Below, one piece after another: positions 24,319 through 32,663 of a stretch of 64,000 nt of DNA (position 1 is its first letter; each line of letters begins with the position of its first letter). Location: contig CP014771.1 of the NCBI GenBank assembly GCA_001596155.1, forward strand, positions 1,860,001-1,924,000. The letters run 5' to 3'. The DNA comes from Hymenobacter psoromatis (GTDB taxonomy: Bacteria; Bacteroidota; Bacteroidia; Cytophagales; Hymenobacteraceae). Position numbers and translations under genes: made by a program. The notes under the pieces were generated by a model, which worked only from the letters and a program-made list of their open reading frames with translations, was not told where the DNA came from and searched no databases.

Positions 24319-26769
24319 CTAGTTCACGGCCGGCGTGGGGTTCTTCACGTATTTATTCAGCCACGAATCCATCTCCCAGAGCATGTGGAGCAGGTTTTCG
24401 CGGGCGGCGTAGCCGTGGGCCTCGGCGGGCAGCACCACGTAGCGCGCCGTGGCCCCCTGGCCCTTGAGGGCGGCGTAGAAGCGCTCGCTTTGGATGGGAA
24501 AGGTGCCCGAATTATTATCAGCCTCGCCGTGAATGAGCAGGATGGGCGTCTTGATTTTATCGGCGAAATTGAAGGGCGACATGGCGTCGTACACGCCCTT
24601 GGCCTGCCAGTAGGTGCGCTCCTCGCCCTGGAAGCCGAAGGGTGTGAGCGTGCGGTTATACGCGCCGCTGCGGGCGATGCCGGCTTTAAATAAGTCGGAG
24701 TGCGCCAGCAGGTTAGCGGTCATGAACGCGCCGTAGCTGTGGCCCATCACGGCCACGCGGGCGGGGTCCACCACGCCCAGGCGCTGGCCCTCGTCGATGG
24801 CGGCTTTGGCGCTGCTCACCAATTGCTCGGTGTAGGTGTCGTTGGGCTCGGCGGTGCCCTCGCCCACGATGGGCACGGTAGCGTTTTCAAGCACCGCGTA
24901 GCCCTGCGTCACCCAATACACGGGCGAGGCCCAGCTGATGCGCGTGAAGGTGTAGGGCGAGCCGCTCACCTGCCCGGCATTGGCCTTGTCCTTGAACTCG
25001 ACGGGGTAGGCCTCCATGAGGGTGGGCAGCGGGCCGTCGGTTTTCTTATAATTCGGCGGTAAGTAGAGGTTGGCGGTGAGGGCCACGCCATCGGCGCGCT
25101 TATAGTGCAGCACCTGCTTGCGGAAGCTGCCCCCGAAAGCGGCGTAAGGGTTGGCAAAGTGCGTGAGGGCCAGCGGCTGGCCTTTTTTGCCCAGCTCGCG
25201 CAGGTAGTAGTTGGGCACCTGGTCGGCGGCCTCGCGGCGGGTCAGGAGCTCCAGCTGGCCTTTTTTGCCATCAAACAGCGCCACCGGTACCTCGTAGTAG
25301 GGCGCTTCGGAGCGCCAGCGGCGGGTAGTCTTTTTGGTGGTCAGGTTTAGCTCATCCACGAAAGGCCGGTCGCCCTCGGGCGAAGCGCCCTGGCCGGTGA
25401 GGTAAATAGCCCGACCGCTCTGCGCCAGCCGCAACACGCTACGGCCCTGGGCATTGCGGCGCGTTACGGGCGAGCCGGGGTTATGGTAGGTGTCCTGCGA
25501 CGAGCCATCGAAGAGCACTTTCAGCGGCTGGCCGGGCGCGGCGGGGTCGAGCTGCCAGGTGGTTTCGTGGCGGTCGGCCCAGCGGTAGCCATCCACCAGG
25601 GCCAGGTGGTCGGTGCCCCAGGTCATGCCGGCGTAGCGGAGGGGTAGGGCAGCCAGCTCCTGCGCCGCGCCGAAGGGCGCGGGCAGCAGGTACACTTTGT
25701 CGCGCACGTCGGCCTTCACTTTGGGGTCGCCGCCATCCTGGGCCTCGGCGTAGCTGATGGTGGCGGGCGCGTCGCTGCGCCAGCCGTGGTCGCGCGGGCC
25801 GGTGGGCACGGCGTCGAAGTTGGTGGGCACGTTGTCGGCCAGCGGCAGGTCGGCAATAGTCTTCACCACGCTGCCTGAGGCCAAATCCAGCACCTCAATG
25901 CGCTGTGGGAAGCTGCTGATGGGCAGCGTATAGGAGAAAGGCCGGTGGGCGGTGCGCACCAGCACAAAGCGGCCATCGGGCGAGGGCGACGCCGCGCGCA
26001 CTACCCCCGGCTGGCCCAGCGGCTGGGCGCGGCCATCGGCCAGCGTCACCCGCACGAGCTGCGCGGTGGCGTAATACTCAAAAATGCGCTCGTCGGCGGG
26101 GTTTTTCAGCAAATCCTGGTAGGTGCGGGCACCCGATTTTTTGCCGCCGCCCGTCTCCTGCACGGCCGGGCCGGTGGGCGTGGCGTCGGCAGCCGGGGCC
26201 GCGCCGCGCCCGGCGGGCACAGTGCGCGCCAGCAGCGTCTGGCTATCCTGCACCCACTCGAAGGAGCTGCCGAACACGTCATTGAGCGGCGTGGCCAGCA
26301 GGCGGCGGGCGGTGTTCGTGGCTACGTCGGCCACCCACAATTCGACCCGGCCCCCTACCCCCTCGCTGGCGGGCGTAGTCAGGGTGAAAGCGAGGTGTTG
26401 ATTATCGGGCGACCAACTGGGGCTGCTGATGCGGGCCTGGGCGGGCAGGCCCCGCACGGGCGTTTCGGCCCCGCCAGGCAGGCGCTTCAACTGCATTCCC
26501 ACGGCGTAGCTCACGCGGCTCTGGCCATTGGTGCGCGGGTTGAGGCGCAGGCCGGCCAGCCGCAGCTCGGGCTGACTCAGCTCGGCGATGGTCGGGAAGT
26601 CCTGCACCGCTAGAATGGCCAGCACGCTACCATCGCCAGCGAGGCTTACGCGGGGGGTAGGGGGCGCCAGCAGCAGGTCGCGGATGGCAGCGGGCGGCTG
26701 CTGATACTGGGTTTCCTGGGCCATTGCGGGGGCCGCTAACAGGAGCAGCACGGGTAAGAGTTTTTGCAT
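24319..26769 (-). CDS. S9-family prolyl oligopeptidase-type peptidase
   Basis: The ATG at 26769 (MQKLLPVLLLLAAPAMAQET) gives a signal peptide and 816 residues. A beta-propeller fills the first 550 or so residues. The alpha/beta-hydrolase domain at the end has VMGHSYGAFM (nucleophile Ser), ILLIHGEADNNSGTFP (Asp) and PAEAHGY (His). The layout fits the S9D glutamyl-type group. It should hydrolyse short peptides in the periplasm. The gene stands alone between two inverted-repeat elements at 24190 and 26805. Confidence 0.9.
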   Translation of the reverse strand: MQKLLPVLLLLAAPAMAQETQYQQPPAAIRDLLLAPPTPRVSLAGDGSVLAILAVQDFPTIAELSQPELRLAGLRLNPRTNGQSRVSYAVGMQLKRLPGGAETPVRGLPAQARISSPSWSPDNQHLAFTLTTPASEGVGGRVELWVADVATNTARRLLATPLNDVFGSSFEWVQDSQTLLARTVPAGRGAAPAADATPTGPAVQETGGGKKSGARTYQDLLKNPADERIFEYYATAQLVRVTLADGRAQPLGQPGVVRAASPSPDGRFVLVRTAHRPFSYTLPISSFPQRIEVLDLASGSVVKTIADLPLADNVPTNFDAVPTGPRDHGWRSDAPATISYAEAQDGGDPKVKADVRDKVYLLPAPFGAAQELAALPLRYAGMTWGTDHLALVDGYRWADRHETTWQLDPAAPGQPLKVLFDGSSQDTYHNPGSPVTRRNAQGRSVLRLAQSGRAIYLTGQGASPEGDRPFVDELNLTTKKTTRRWRSEAPYYEVPVALFDGKKGQLELLTRREAADQVPNYYLRELGKKGQPLALTHFANPYAAFGGSFRKQVLHYKRADGVALTANLYLPPNYKKTDGPLPTLMEAYPVEFKDKANAGQVSGSPYTFTRISWASPVYWVTQGYAVLENATVPIVGEGTAEPNDTYTEQLVSSAKAAIDEGQRLGVVDPARVAVMGHSYGAFMTANLLAHSDLFKAGIARSGAYNRTLTPFGFQGEERTYWQAKGVYDAMSPFNFADKIKTPILLIHGEADNNSGTFPIQSERFYAALKGQGATARYVVLPAEAHGYAARENLLHMLWEMDSWLNKYVKNPTPAVN

Positions 26770-26804
26770 GGGAAGCAGCTGGCGTAGGTTGGAAGAAAAT
26801 GAAA

Positions 26805-26905
26805 GAACGTCATGCCGAACAAGGTGAAGCATCTTGTTAGCAGGCGCTTAGGGCAATGACCCCAACGCCGGCGGCAAGATGCTTCACTTTGTGCAGCATG
26901 ACGTT
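26805..26905. repeat. Inverted repeat element
   Basis: Arms of 32 bp at 26805-26836 and 26874-26905 (GAACGTCATGCCGAACAAGG start) match with three differences. It lies between nuoL and the S9 peptidase gene and belongs to the same GAACGTCATG family as 55828-55928 and 57916-58017. Confidence 0.9.
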
Positions 26906-26935
26906 CAATTTTACGTCATACTCAGCTATTTATCC

Positions 26936-28885
26936 TCATAACCGCCCGAAATTCAGCCCCAGAATGAGCACGATGCCTAGCACCATGAGAATGAGGTAGG
27001 TTTCGACCGAGCCGGTTTGCACGTTGCGCAGCAGCTGGCCGCCGGCCAGCGTCACGCGGCCCACGCCATTGGCGATGGGGTCGAGAATGCCGTTTTCGAC
27101 AAACTTGTAGAGGCCGGTCGAGAGAGCCATTATTGGCTTCACGATGAGGTTGTTATACAGCTCGTCCACGTAGTATTTGTGGTACACCAGGCTGTCGATG
27201 GCCGAGCGCTGCGTCTCGTCCTCGGCGGGACGCTGCTTGCGGGCCACGTACATCACGTAGGCCAGCACGATACCCACCACGGCCACCAGCACCGAGATGC
27301 CCATGAGCATCAGCTCCGTGTTGTGGTCGGGCTCGGTGGCGAAAGCGGCCGGCAGCAGCTGCCGCGAGTAGGTGAAAATCGGGGCCAGGTAATCGGCCAG
27401 GTAGTGCTTGCCCACGAACATCGGCGCACCCATAAAGCCGCCCACGGCCGAGAGAATCGCCAGCACAATCAGCGGCAGCGTCATACTGACCGGCGACTCG
27501 TGCAGGTGGTGGCGCTGCTCCTCGGTGCCCCGGAATTCGCCGAAGAACGTGAGGAATAGCAGGCGGAACATGTAGAAAGCCGTCAGGAACGAGGTAAAGA
27601 CGCCGATGGCCCACATTACCTTGTTGTGCTCATACACGTGGCTCAGAATTTCATCTTTCGAGAAAAAGCCCGCGAACGGCGGAATGCCGGAGATGGCCAG
27701 GCAGCCAATCAGCATCGTTAAAAAGGTGATGGGTAGGGCTTTGCGCAGGCCGCCCATGCGGCGCATGTCCTGCTCGTTGCTCATGGCGTGAATAACCGAA
27801 CCCGCGCCCAGGAAGAGCAGCGCTTTGAAGAAGGCGTGCGTGAGTACGTGAAAGAACGACGAGGTGTATCCCATCACTCCCAGCGCCAGGAACATATAGC
27901 CCAGCTGCGAGACGGTGGAATACGCCAGCACTTTCTTGATGTCGTTCTGTGCCAGACCGATAGTGGCCGCAAACAGCGCCGTGGCCAGGCCAATAATGCC
28001 CACAACTTCCAGCGTTTGGGGAGATAAGGTGAACAGCACGTTGGCGCGCAGCACCAGGTAAATGCCCGCCGTGACCATCGTGGCGGCGTGAATGAGCGCC
28101 GAGACGGGGGTAGGGCCGGCCATCGCGTCGGGCAGCCAGGTGTAGAGCGGCAGCTGCGCCGACTTACCCATCGCGCCCACAAAAAGCAACAGGGTAATGG
28201 CCGTGACTACGCCCACACCATAGTTACCAAACTGCCCCAGGCTGGCCTTCTGAAATACTTCGCCGTACTGTACTGAGTTGAAGGTTAGGTATATCAGGAA
28301 GATGCCCAACAGGAAGCCCAAGTCGCCGATGCGGTTCATGATGAAGGCTTTCTTGGCGGCGTTGTTGTAGCTGGTATTCTTGTTCCAGAAGCCGATGAGC
28401 AGGTACGAGCACAGACCTACCCCCTCCCAGCCAATGAACAGGATAACGAAATTGGCCCCCAGCACCAAAATCAACATGCTGAATATGAAGAGATTGAGAA
28501 AGCTAAAAAACTTTCCCACGTTCTCATCGTGCTGCATGTAGCCGATGCTGTAGATGTGAATCAGCGCGCCTACCCCCGTTATCAGCAGCAGCATGAGCAG
28601 GCTGAGCTGGTCAATCTGGTAGCTGAACGGAATTTGCAGCGAACCTACTGATATCCAATCAAATAGATTGACAGTGTATTGATACTGGAAATTCAGGAAC
28701 AGAAACAATGACAGGCCGAACGAGCCCAGCACGGTGAGCGTGCCGATGGTGCCGGCCAGCGTACCTGATAACTTCCTGTTCAGCAAGCCATTGAGTAGAA
28801 AACCCAGAAAGGGCAGCCCCGGAATGAGGACGTACAGCAGCGTAGAAAAAGGTGCCGTGGCACCGGGGAGAACAGTTTCTTGCAT
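26936..28885 (-). CDS. nuoL: NADH-quinone oxidoreductase subunit L
   Basis: I use the ATG at 28885 (MQETVLPGATAPFSTLLYVL). The 649-residue membrane protein has the proton-pumping antiporter-like fold of complex I, with LFIGWEGVGLCSYLLIGFW, TWLPDAMAGPTPVSALIHAA (the conserved Lys/His channel region), AYSTVSQLGYMF and THAFFKALLFLGAGSVIHAM, and a long C-terminal amphipathic helix. It is one of the distal pump modules. It follows nuoK with an inverted repeat in the 96-bp gap. No nuoM or nuoN follows, which is unusual. Confidence 0.95.
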   Translation of the reverse strand: MQETVLPGATAPFSTLLYVLIPGLPFLGFLLNGLLNRKLSGTLAGTIGTLTVLGSFGLSLFLFLNFQYQYTVNLFDWISVGSLQIPFSYQIDQLSLLMLLLITGVGALIHIYSIGYMQHDENVGKFFSFLNLFIFSMLILVLGANFVILFIGWEGVGLCSYLLIGFWNKNTSYNNAAKKAFIMNRIGDLGFLLGIFLIYLTFNSVQYGEVFQKASLGQFGNYGVGVVTAITLLLFVGAMGKSAQLPLYTWLPDAMAGPTPVSALIHAATMVTAGIYLVLRANVLFTLSPQTLEVVGIIGLATALFAATIGLAQNDIKKVLAYSTVSQLGYMFLALGVMGYTSSFFHVLTHAFFKALLFLGAGSVIHAMSNEQDMRRMGGLRKALPITFLTMLIGCLAISGIPPFAGFFSKDEILSHVYEHNKVMWAIGVFTSFLTAFYMFRLLFLTFFGEFRGTEEQRHHLHESPVSMTLPLIVLAILSAVGGFMGAPMFVGKHYLADYLAPIFTYSRQLLPAAFATEPDHNTELMLMGISVLVAVVGIVLAYVMYVARKQRPAEDETQRSAIDSLVYHKYYVDELYNNLIVKPIMALSTGLYKFVENGILDPIANGVGRVTLAGGQLLRNVQTGSVETYLILMVLGIVLILGLNFGRL

Positions 28886-28889
28886 GAAT

Positions 28890-28985
28890 GTAGGGGCGGG
28901 GCTTGTCCCCGCCCGGCTAGCAGAACGAAAAATCGGGAAACAGTAACCAAACAACGGTTGGGCGGGGGCAAGCCCCGCACCCTAC
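28890..28985. repeat. Inverted repeat element between nuoK and nuoL
   Basis: Arms at 28890-28914 and 28960-28985 read GTAGGGGCGGGGCTTGTCCC and its near-complement. The same family occurs at 30820-30907. It fills the whole gap between the nuoK stop and the nuoL start, so any nuoKL transcript carries this hairpin. Confidence 0.9.
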
Positions 28986-29320
28986 CCCTTCAACCGGCTG
29001 AGCAGATTGACGTCGGTATTCTGAAAATTGCGGTAAATCATGACGATAATACCCAGGCCCACCGAGACTTCGGCGGCGGCCACGGCCATGATGAAGAACA
29101 CGAACACCTGCCCGTTGGGGTCGGCGCGGTAGGCGGCGAAGGCCGTCAGCAGGATATTCACGGCATTGAGCATCAGTTCAATACACATGAATATAATGAT
29201 GGCGTTGCGCCGAACGAGTACCCCCGTAACGCCGATGCAAAAGAGTGCGGTGGCGAAAAACACGTAGTACTGCAACGGCACTTCGTGGATGACGGCGGGA
29301 ACGATGGAAGCGTTGGTCAT
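28982..29320 (-). CDS. nuoK: NADH-quinone oxidoreductase subunit K
   Basis: The ATG at 29320 (MTNASIVPAVIHEVPLQYYV) gives 112 residues, close to the family's usual 100. Three membrane helices carry the conserved glutamates in FMCIELMLNAVN and AAAEVSVGLGIIVM. NuoK is part of the membrane arm of complex I and takes part in proton translocation. In most genomes nuoJ precedes and nuoLMN follow; here only nuoL does. The last bases overlap the adjacent inverted repeat. Confidence 0.95.
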   Translation of the reverse strand: MTNASIVPAVIHEVPLQYYVFFATALFCIGVTGVLVRRNAIIIFMCIELMLNAVNILLTAFAAYRADPNGQVFVFFIMAVAAAEVSVGLGIIVMIYRNFQNTDVNLLSRLKG

Positions 29321-29390
29321 GGCAAGAGAACTGCGGGAAAGCCGGCCCGCCTGGGCCGACTTAGCGGGCAAAGTTATTGTCTGAACCACG

Positions 29391-29583
29391 GATTCGACGG
29401 ATTTTTCGGATTTTTCGGATTTTGGGGACGATTATTCAGGTGATAAAATACTGGTTAAGCTGGCTGCCAACCGGTATTTTTGAGCAGTATCACCATAAAA
29501 AGGGCATTACAGCCAAACCAACGCCAGCCGCGCCAACTACAAAATCCGCGTAATCCGGCGAATCCGATAAATCCGTGGTTCAG
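29391..29583. repeat. Inverted repeat element of the CCACGGATT family
   Basis: CTGAACCACGGATTCGACGG at 29391 and its imperfect complement ending at 29583 bracket about 105 bp between divergent nuoK and the sigma factor gene. The arms are built of GGATTTTTC-like sub-repeats. Related elements are at 54461-54653 and 59326-59513, both more perfect. Confidence 0.85.
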
Positions 29584-29656
29584 ACAAAAGTATTGGCGTT
29601 GGCCCCGCGTCTGCTTAGGCACGATGGAAGCTTTCGCCCTACCCCTCTCCGCCCTC

Positions 29657-30238
29657 ATGACGACCGCCGCCGGCCAGGACCAGCAGATACAAACGGCGGT
29701 GCGCGAGCAGCGCGGCCGCCTGCTGCGGTTTATTGAGCGGCGCGTGCCCGACCCCGCTGAGGCCGAAGATATTTTGCAGGATGTATTTGCTGAGCTGGTG
29801 GAAAGCTACCGCCTGCTCAAGCCCGTGGAGCAGGCGGCGGCCTGGCTGTTTCGGGTGGCCCGCAACCGCATCATTGACCGCTACCGCCGCGTGCCGGCCC
29901 AGCGCACGGTGTCGCTGGACGCGCCGCTGGGGGCGGCCGGCGAGGGCGACGAGCCCGCCCGCCTGCTGCAAGACGTGCTGCCTGCCCCCGACGACTCGCC
30001 CGAAAACCGCCTGCTCCGCGAAACCATCATGGACGCTCTCACCGACGCCCTGGCCGAGCTGCCCGCCGAGCAGCGCCAGGTGTTCGTGTGGCACGAGCTG
30101 GAGGACAAGTCCTTCAACGAGATGGTGGTCGAAACCGGCGTGCCGCTCAAAACCCTCATCTCCCGCAAGCACTACGCCGTGAAACACCTGCGCAAGCGCC
30201 TGCAAAAGCTTTACGACGAGCTGTTTGATAATTACTAA
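29657..30238 (+). CDS. ECF RNA polymerase sigma factor
   Basis: From the ATG at 29657 (MTTAAGQDQQIQTAVREQRG) the protein has 193 residues; an ATG at 29624 is an alternative. Region 2 is visible as RLLRFIERRVPDPAEAEDIL with QDVFAELVESY and AAWLFRVARNRIIDRYRR. Region 4 is LAELPAEQRQVFVWHELEDK and SFNEMVVETGVPLKTLISRK. It is a sigma-70 family extracytoplasmic-function type factor. The next gene encodes a small membrane protein that may be its partner. An inverted repeat lies just upstream. Confidence 0.9.
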   Translation: MTTAAGQDQQIQTAVREQRGRLLRFIERRVPDPAEAEDILQDVFAELVESYRLLKPVEQAAAWLFRVARNRIIDRYRRVPAQRTVSLDAPLGAAGEGDEPARLLQDVLPAPDDSPENRLLRETIMDALTDALAELPAEQRQVFVWHELEDKSFNEMVVETGVPLKTLISRKHYAVKHLRKRLQKLYDELFDNY

Positions 30239-30374
30239 TGACTTAGTGATTAATGACTAACAGACAATGGCTTGCAGGCTCAAAAAACTGCATGTAGAAA
30301 CCATTTCCTAAGTAGTCATTCCCAATTCGCCCGGCATTAGTCACTCGTCATTAACCATTAGTCACTAAAAAATT

Positions 30375-30743
30375 ATGAACCGCTCTTTCTGGCTGCTAAA
30401 AGCCGTCAAATTCGTTTTCCTCGCGGCGCTGTTTGTGACCGTCGCCGTTTTTGCCACCATGAGCCTGTGGAACTGGCTGATGCCGATGATTTTCCACCTG
30501 CCCTTGCTCAATTTCTGGCAAACGCTGGGCCTGGTGGTGCTGAGCCGCGTTCTCACCGGCGGCTTTGGCCGCGGCGGGCGCGGCGGCTGGGCGCGGGGCC
30601 GCGCCTGGAAGCGCCAGATGACGCAACGCATGGAAGCCTTCTCGCCCGCCGAGCGCGAGAAATTCCGCCAGCAGATGCGCAGCCGCTGCGCCGGCTCGTG
30701 GGGCCGCCCGGCTGCCGAGGCCACGGCCGAATCGGCGGTTTAG
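30375..30743 (+). CDS. Small membrane protein downstream of sigma factor
   Basis: This 122-residue protein has one or two N-terminal membrane helices (FVFLAALFVTVAVFATMSLW and FWQTLGLVVLSRVLTGGF), a Gly/Arg-rich turn, and a cytoplasmic helical tail with MEAFSPAEREKFRQQMRSRC. Genes of this shape often follow ECF sigma factors in Bacteroidota. It may tether or regulate the sigma factor, but no anti-sigma domain can be named. The 136-bp gap before it contains short TAATGACT-type repeats. A strong two-way terminator follows. Confidence 0.65.
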   Translation: MNRSFWLLKAVKFVFLAALFVTVAVFATMSLWNWLMPMIFHLPLLNFWQTLGLVVLSRVLTGGFGRGGRGGWARGRAWKRQMTQRMEAFSPAEREKFRQQMRSRCAGSWGRPAAEATAESAV

Positions 30744-30772
30744 CTGTTTACTCTTTGTCCATTTGTTCCAGC

Positions 30773-30801
30773 AAAAAGGCCGTCGAAACGACGGCCTTTT
30801 T
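30773..30801. terminator. Bidirectional rho-independent terminator
   Basis: AAAAAGGCCGTCG, loop AAA, CGACGGCCTTTTT is a perfect 13-bp stem with A/T flanks, so it works on either strand. It lies 30 bp after the small membrane protein gene. Confidence 0.93.
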
Positions 30802-30819
30802 CTTTGTACTCATCGCGCG

Positions 30820-30907
30820 GTAGGGTGCGGGGCTTGCCCCCGCCCGTCGTTGAACAACCCATAGCGCATTCGTTCAACGATGGGGGGGGGCAAGCCCCGC
30901 ACCCTAC
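30820..30907. repeat. Inverted repeat element overlapping the rhomboid 3' end
   Basis: Outer arms GTAGGGTGCGGGGCTTGCCC and complement (30820-30845, 30882-30907) contain inner arms CGTTGAAC/GTTCAACG. The rhomboid stop codon (30904-30906) lies within the right arm, so the element has landed on or has become part of the gene end. Same family as 28890-28985. Confidence 0.9.
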
Positions 30908-31800
30908 TGCTGGCTGGCGCGAAACAGTTTTTGCTTCTCGTCTTTCGACAGGCTTTCGTAGCCCGAGCGCGAAATTTTATCCAGGATGAGGTCAACTTCT
31001 TCGGGGGGGGTAGCGCTGGGCGACGACTTGCCGGCGGCCGCGCTGGCCGTGGCGCGCGGCGCGGCCACGGTGCTGCGGTGCGTCACCTTCATGGCCGGGC
31101 GGCCCTGGAAGAGGCGGCCAAACCAGCTGCCCACGGCCACCACCGGCTGGCCCATATCGCGCCCGGCCTTCATCTGCTTGATGAAGATGAAGCCCAGCAG
31201 CGCGCCGCCGAGGTGCGTGATTTCGCCGCCAGGGTTGCCACCCACCGTCGCAAGTGAAATAAGCACTACTGCTACGGCTATCCACTTGATTTTAACCGCC
31301 CCGATAATAAACAGCATAAAAGTGTAATCGGGTAGTAGAGTGGCTGCGCCCACAATAATGGCAGTCACTGCTCCTGACGCTCCTATAACTTCTGGGTAGC
31401 CATGCGGAATTGGAAGTAAATTAAAAGCTAATAACACAAAAGCTGCCCCAGCTAGCGCACCCAATATATACAGACTTACTAAACGCCTATCGCCTAAATA
31501 TTCACGAATTATTTGGCCAAACCAGTAAAGGTTTAGCATATTAAACAGAATATGAAAAGGGTTTTGGTGTACAAACGCATACGTTAGTACTGTCCAAGGA
31601 TGACGAATTACGGTAGCCCAATCAACAGGTAGCGCGATTTGGCGCATAATTAGCGAATACCATCCAAAAGTCTGGGTTAAAAAAGAAATGGCGTATAAAA
31701 CAGCCAGAATCGCGAAGACTATCCCATTGATAATCAACAACTGATTTAGCGCATTATCGCGGCGCGAAAAAACCTCGCGGATGTCCTGGGTTAAACTCAT
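30904..31800 (-). CDS. Rhomboid intramembrane serine protease
   Basis: The 298-residue protein has six membrane helices. Catalytic Ser142 is in IGASGAVTA and His196 in ITHLGGALLG, with HILFNMLN (Asn87, oxyanion region) in helix 2. A soluble tail of about 90 residues ends the protein. It cleaves membrane proteins within the bilayer; targets are unknown. The half coding for the N-terminal 180 residues (31250-31800) is clearly AT-richer than the half coding for the tail, a mosaic pattern. It follows the second rhomboid gene by 14 bp, so the pair is an operon. Confidence 0.92.
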   Translation of the reverse strand: MSLTQDIREVFSRRDNALNQLLIINGIVFAILAVLYAISFLTQTFGWYSLIMRQIALPVDWATVIRHPWTVLTYAFVHQNPFHILFNMLNLYWFGQIIREYLGDRRLVSLYILGALAGAAFVLLAFNLLPIPHGYPEVIGASGAVTAIIVGAATLLPDYTFMLFIIGAVKIKWIAVAVVLISLATVGGNPGGEITHLGGALLGFIFIKQMKAGRDMGQPVVAVGSWFGRLFQGRPAMKVTHRSTVAAPRATASAAAGKSSPSATPPEEVDLILDKISRSGYESLSKDEKQKLFRASQQ

Positions 31801-31814
31801 GAGAAACGTTGGAT

Positions 31815-32615
31815 TTAGTAGAAGCGGGCGCGCCCGTTTTCCCAGAATTTAAGAATAATGAACCCCACCAGCAGCCCGCCGATGTGGGCCAGGTGCGCCA
31901 CGGTATCGCCGGGCGCCTGGTGCAAGCCACTGTATAACTCGTAAAGCGCGTAGAAAAATACGAGGTACTTGGCCTTAATGGGAAAAGGAATAAAGAGCAG
32001 GTATAATTCCGTGTTCGGAAACAAGTAGGCAAACGCAAACATGACGCCGAACAAGGCCCCCGAAGCCCCCAACATGCCCCCAATCGGCTGGGTATGAATG
32101 GCCTCGTGCGCCGACTCGACCCGCGCCAGCAAGTCGTGCCGCAGGTTTGGGTCATTGGGATTGCGGGCCAGCGCCTGGGCGGCCTGGTCATCAACCGGCT
32201 CTTTAAAGCCACTGGCTTTCATAAACTGGTCGTATTCGTAGGCGGCCGGATTGGCTTTGAAGTCGGTGTAGGCCACTTCTACTTGGTGCGATTGGTACAC
32301 GCGCACGCCCTGGTACAGCACGCCGGCCCCTACCCCGCACATCAGCCAGAAGGCCAGAAAGCGCTGCCCGCCCCAGCGCTGCTCCAGCATCGGCCCAAAC
32401 ACAATCAGCCCGAACATATTGGAGAAAATATGTCCCCAGCTGCCGTGCATGAACATATAGGTGAAAAACTGCCAGACGTGGAAGAACGGCGACCCGAGCG
32501 GGTAGAGACTACCCAGCTGCGTGAGCGGGGGGACGAGCCGGATATTTTCCTGGGCCAGAAAAACGGCCAGGTTAATCAGCAGCAGGTTGCGAACGGTGGG
32601 CGTGAAGTTGAACAT
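31815..32615 (-). CDS. Rhomboid intramembrane serine protease with loop insert
   Basis: This 266-residue rhomboid has FTYMFMHGSWGHIFSNMFGL in helix 2, catalytic Ser185 in MLGASGALFG and His244 in HLAHIGGLL. Between helices 3 and 4, residues 108-178 form a soluble acidic insert that rhomboids usually lack. It is the first gene of a two-gene operon with another rhomboid. Substrates are unknown. The ATG at 32615 fits the family start. Confidence 0.92.
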   Translation of the reverse strand: MFNFTPTVRNLLLINLAVFLAQENIRLVPPLTQLGSLYPLGSPFFHVWQFFTYMFMHGSWGHIFSNMFGLIVFGPMLEQRWGGQRFLAFWLMCGVGAGVLYQGVRVYQSHQVEVAYTDFKANPAAYEYDQFMKASGFKEPVDDQAAQALARNPNDPNLRHDLLARVESAHEAIHTQPIGGMLGASGALFGVMFAFAYLFPNTELYLLFIPFPIKAKYLVFFYALYELYSGLHQAPGDTVAHLAHIGGLLVGFIILKFWENGRARFY

Positions 32616-32663
32616 GAGGGGTAGGCGAAGCGGCCCGAAGCCGCAAAGTTCGCACCGGGCCGG

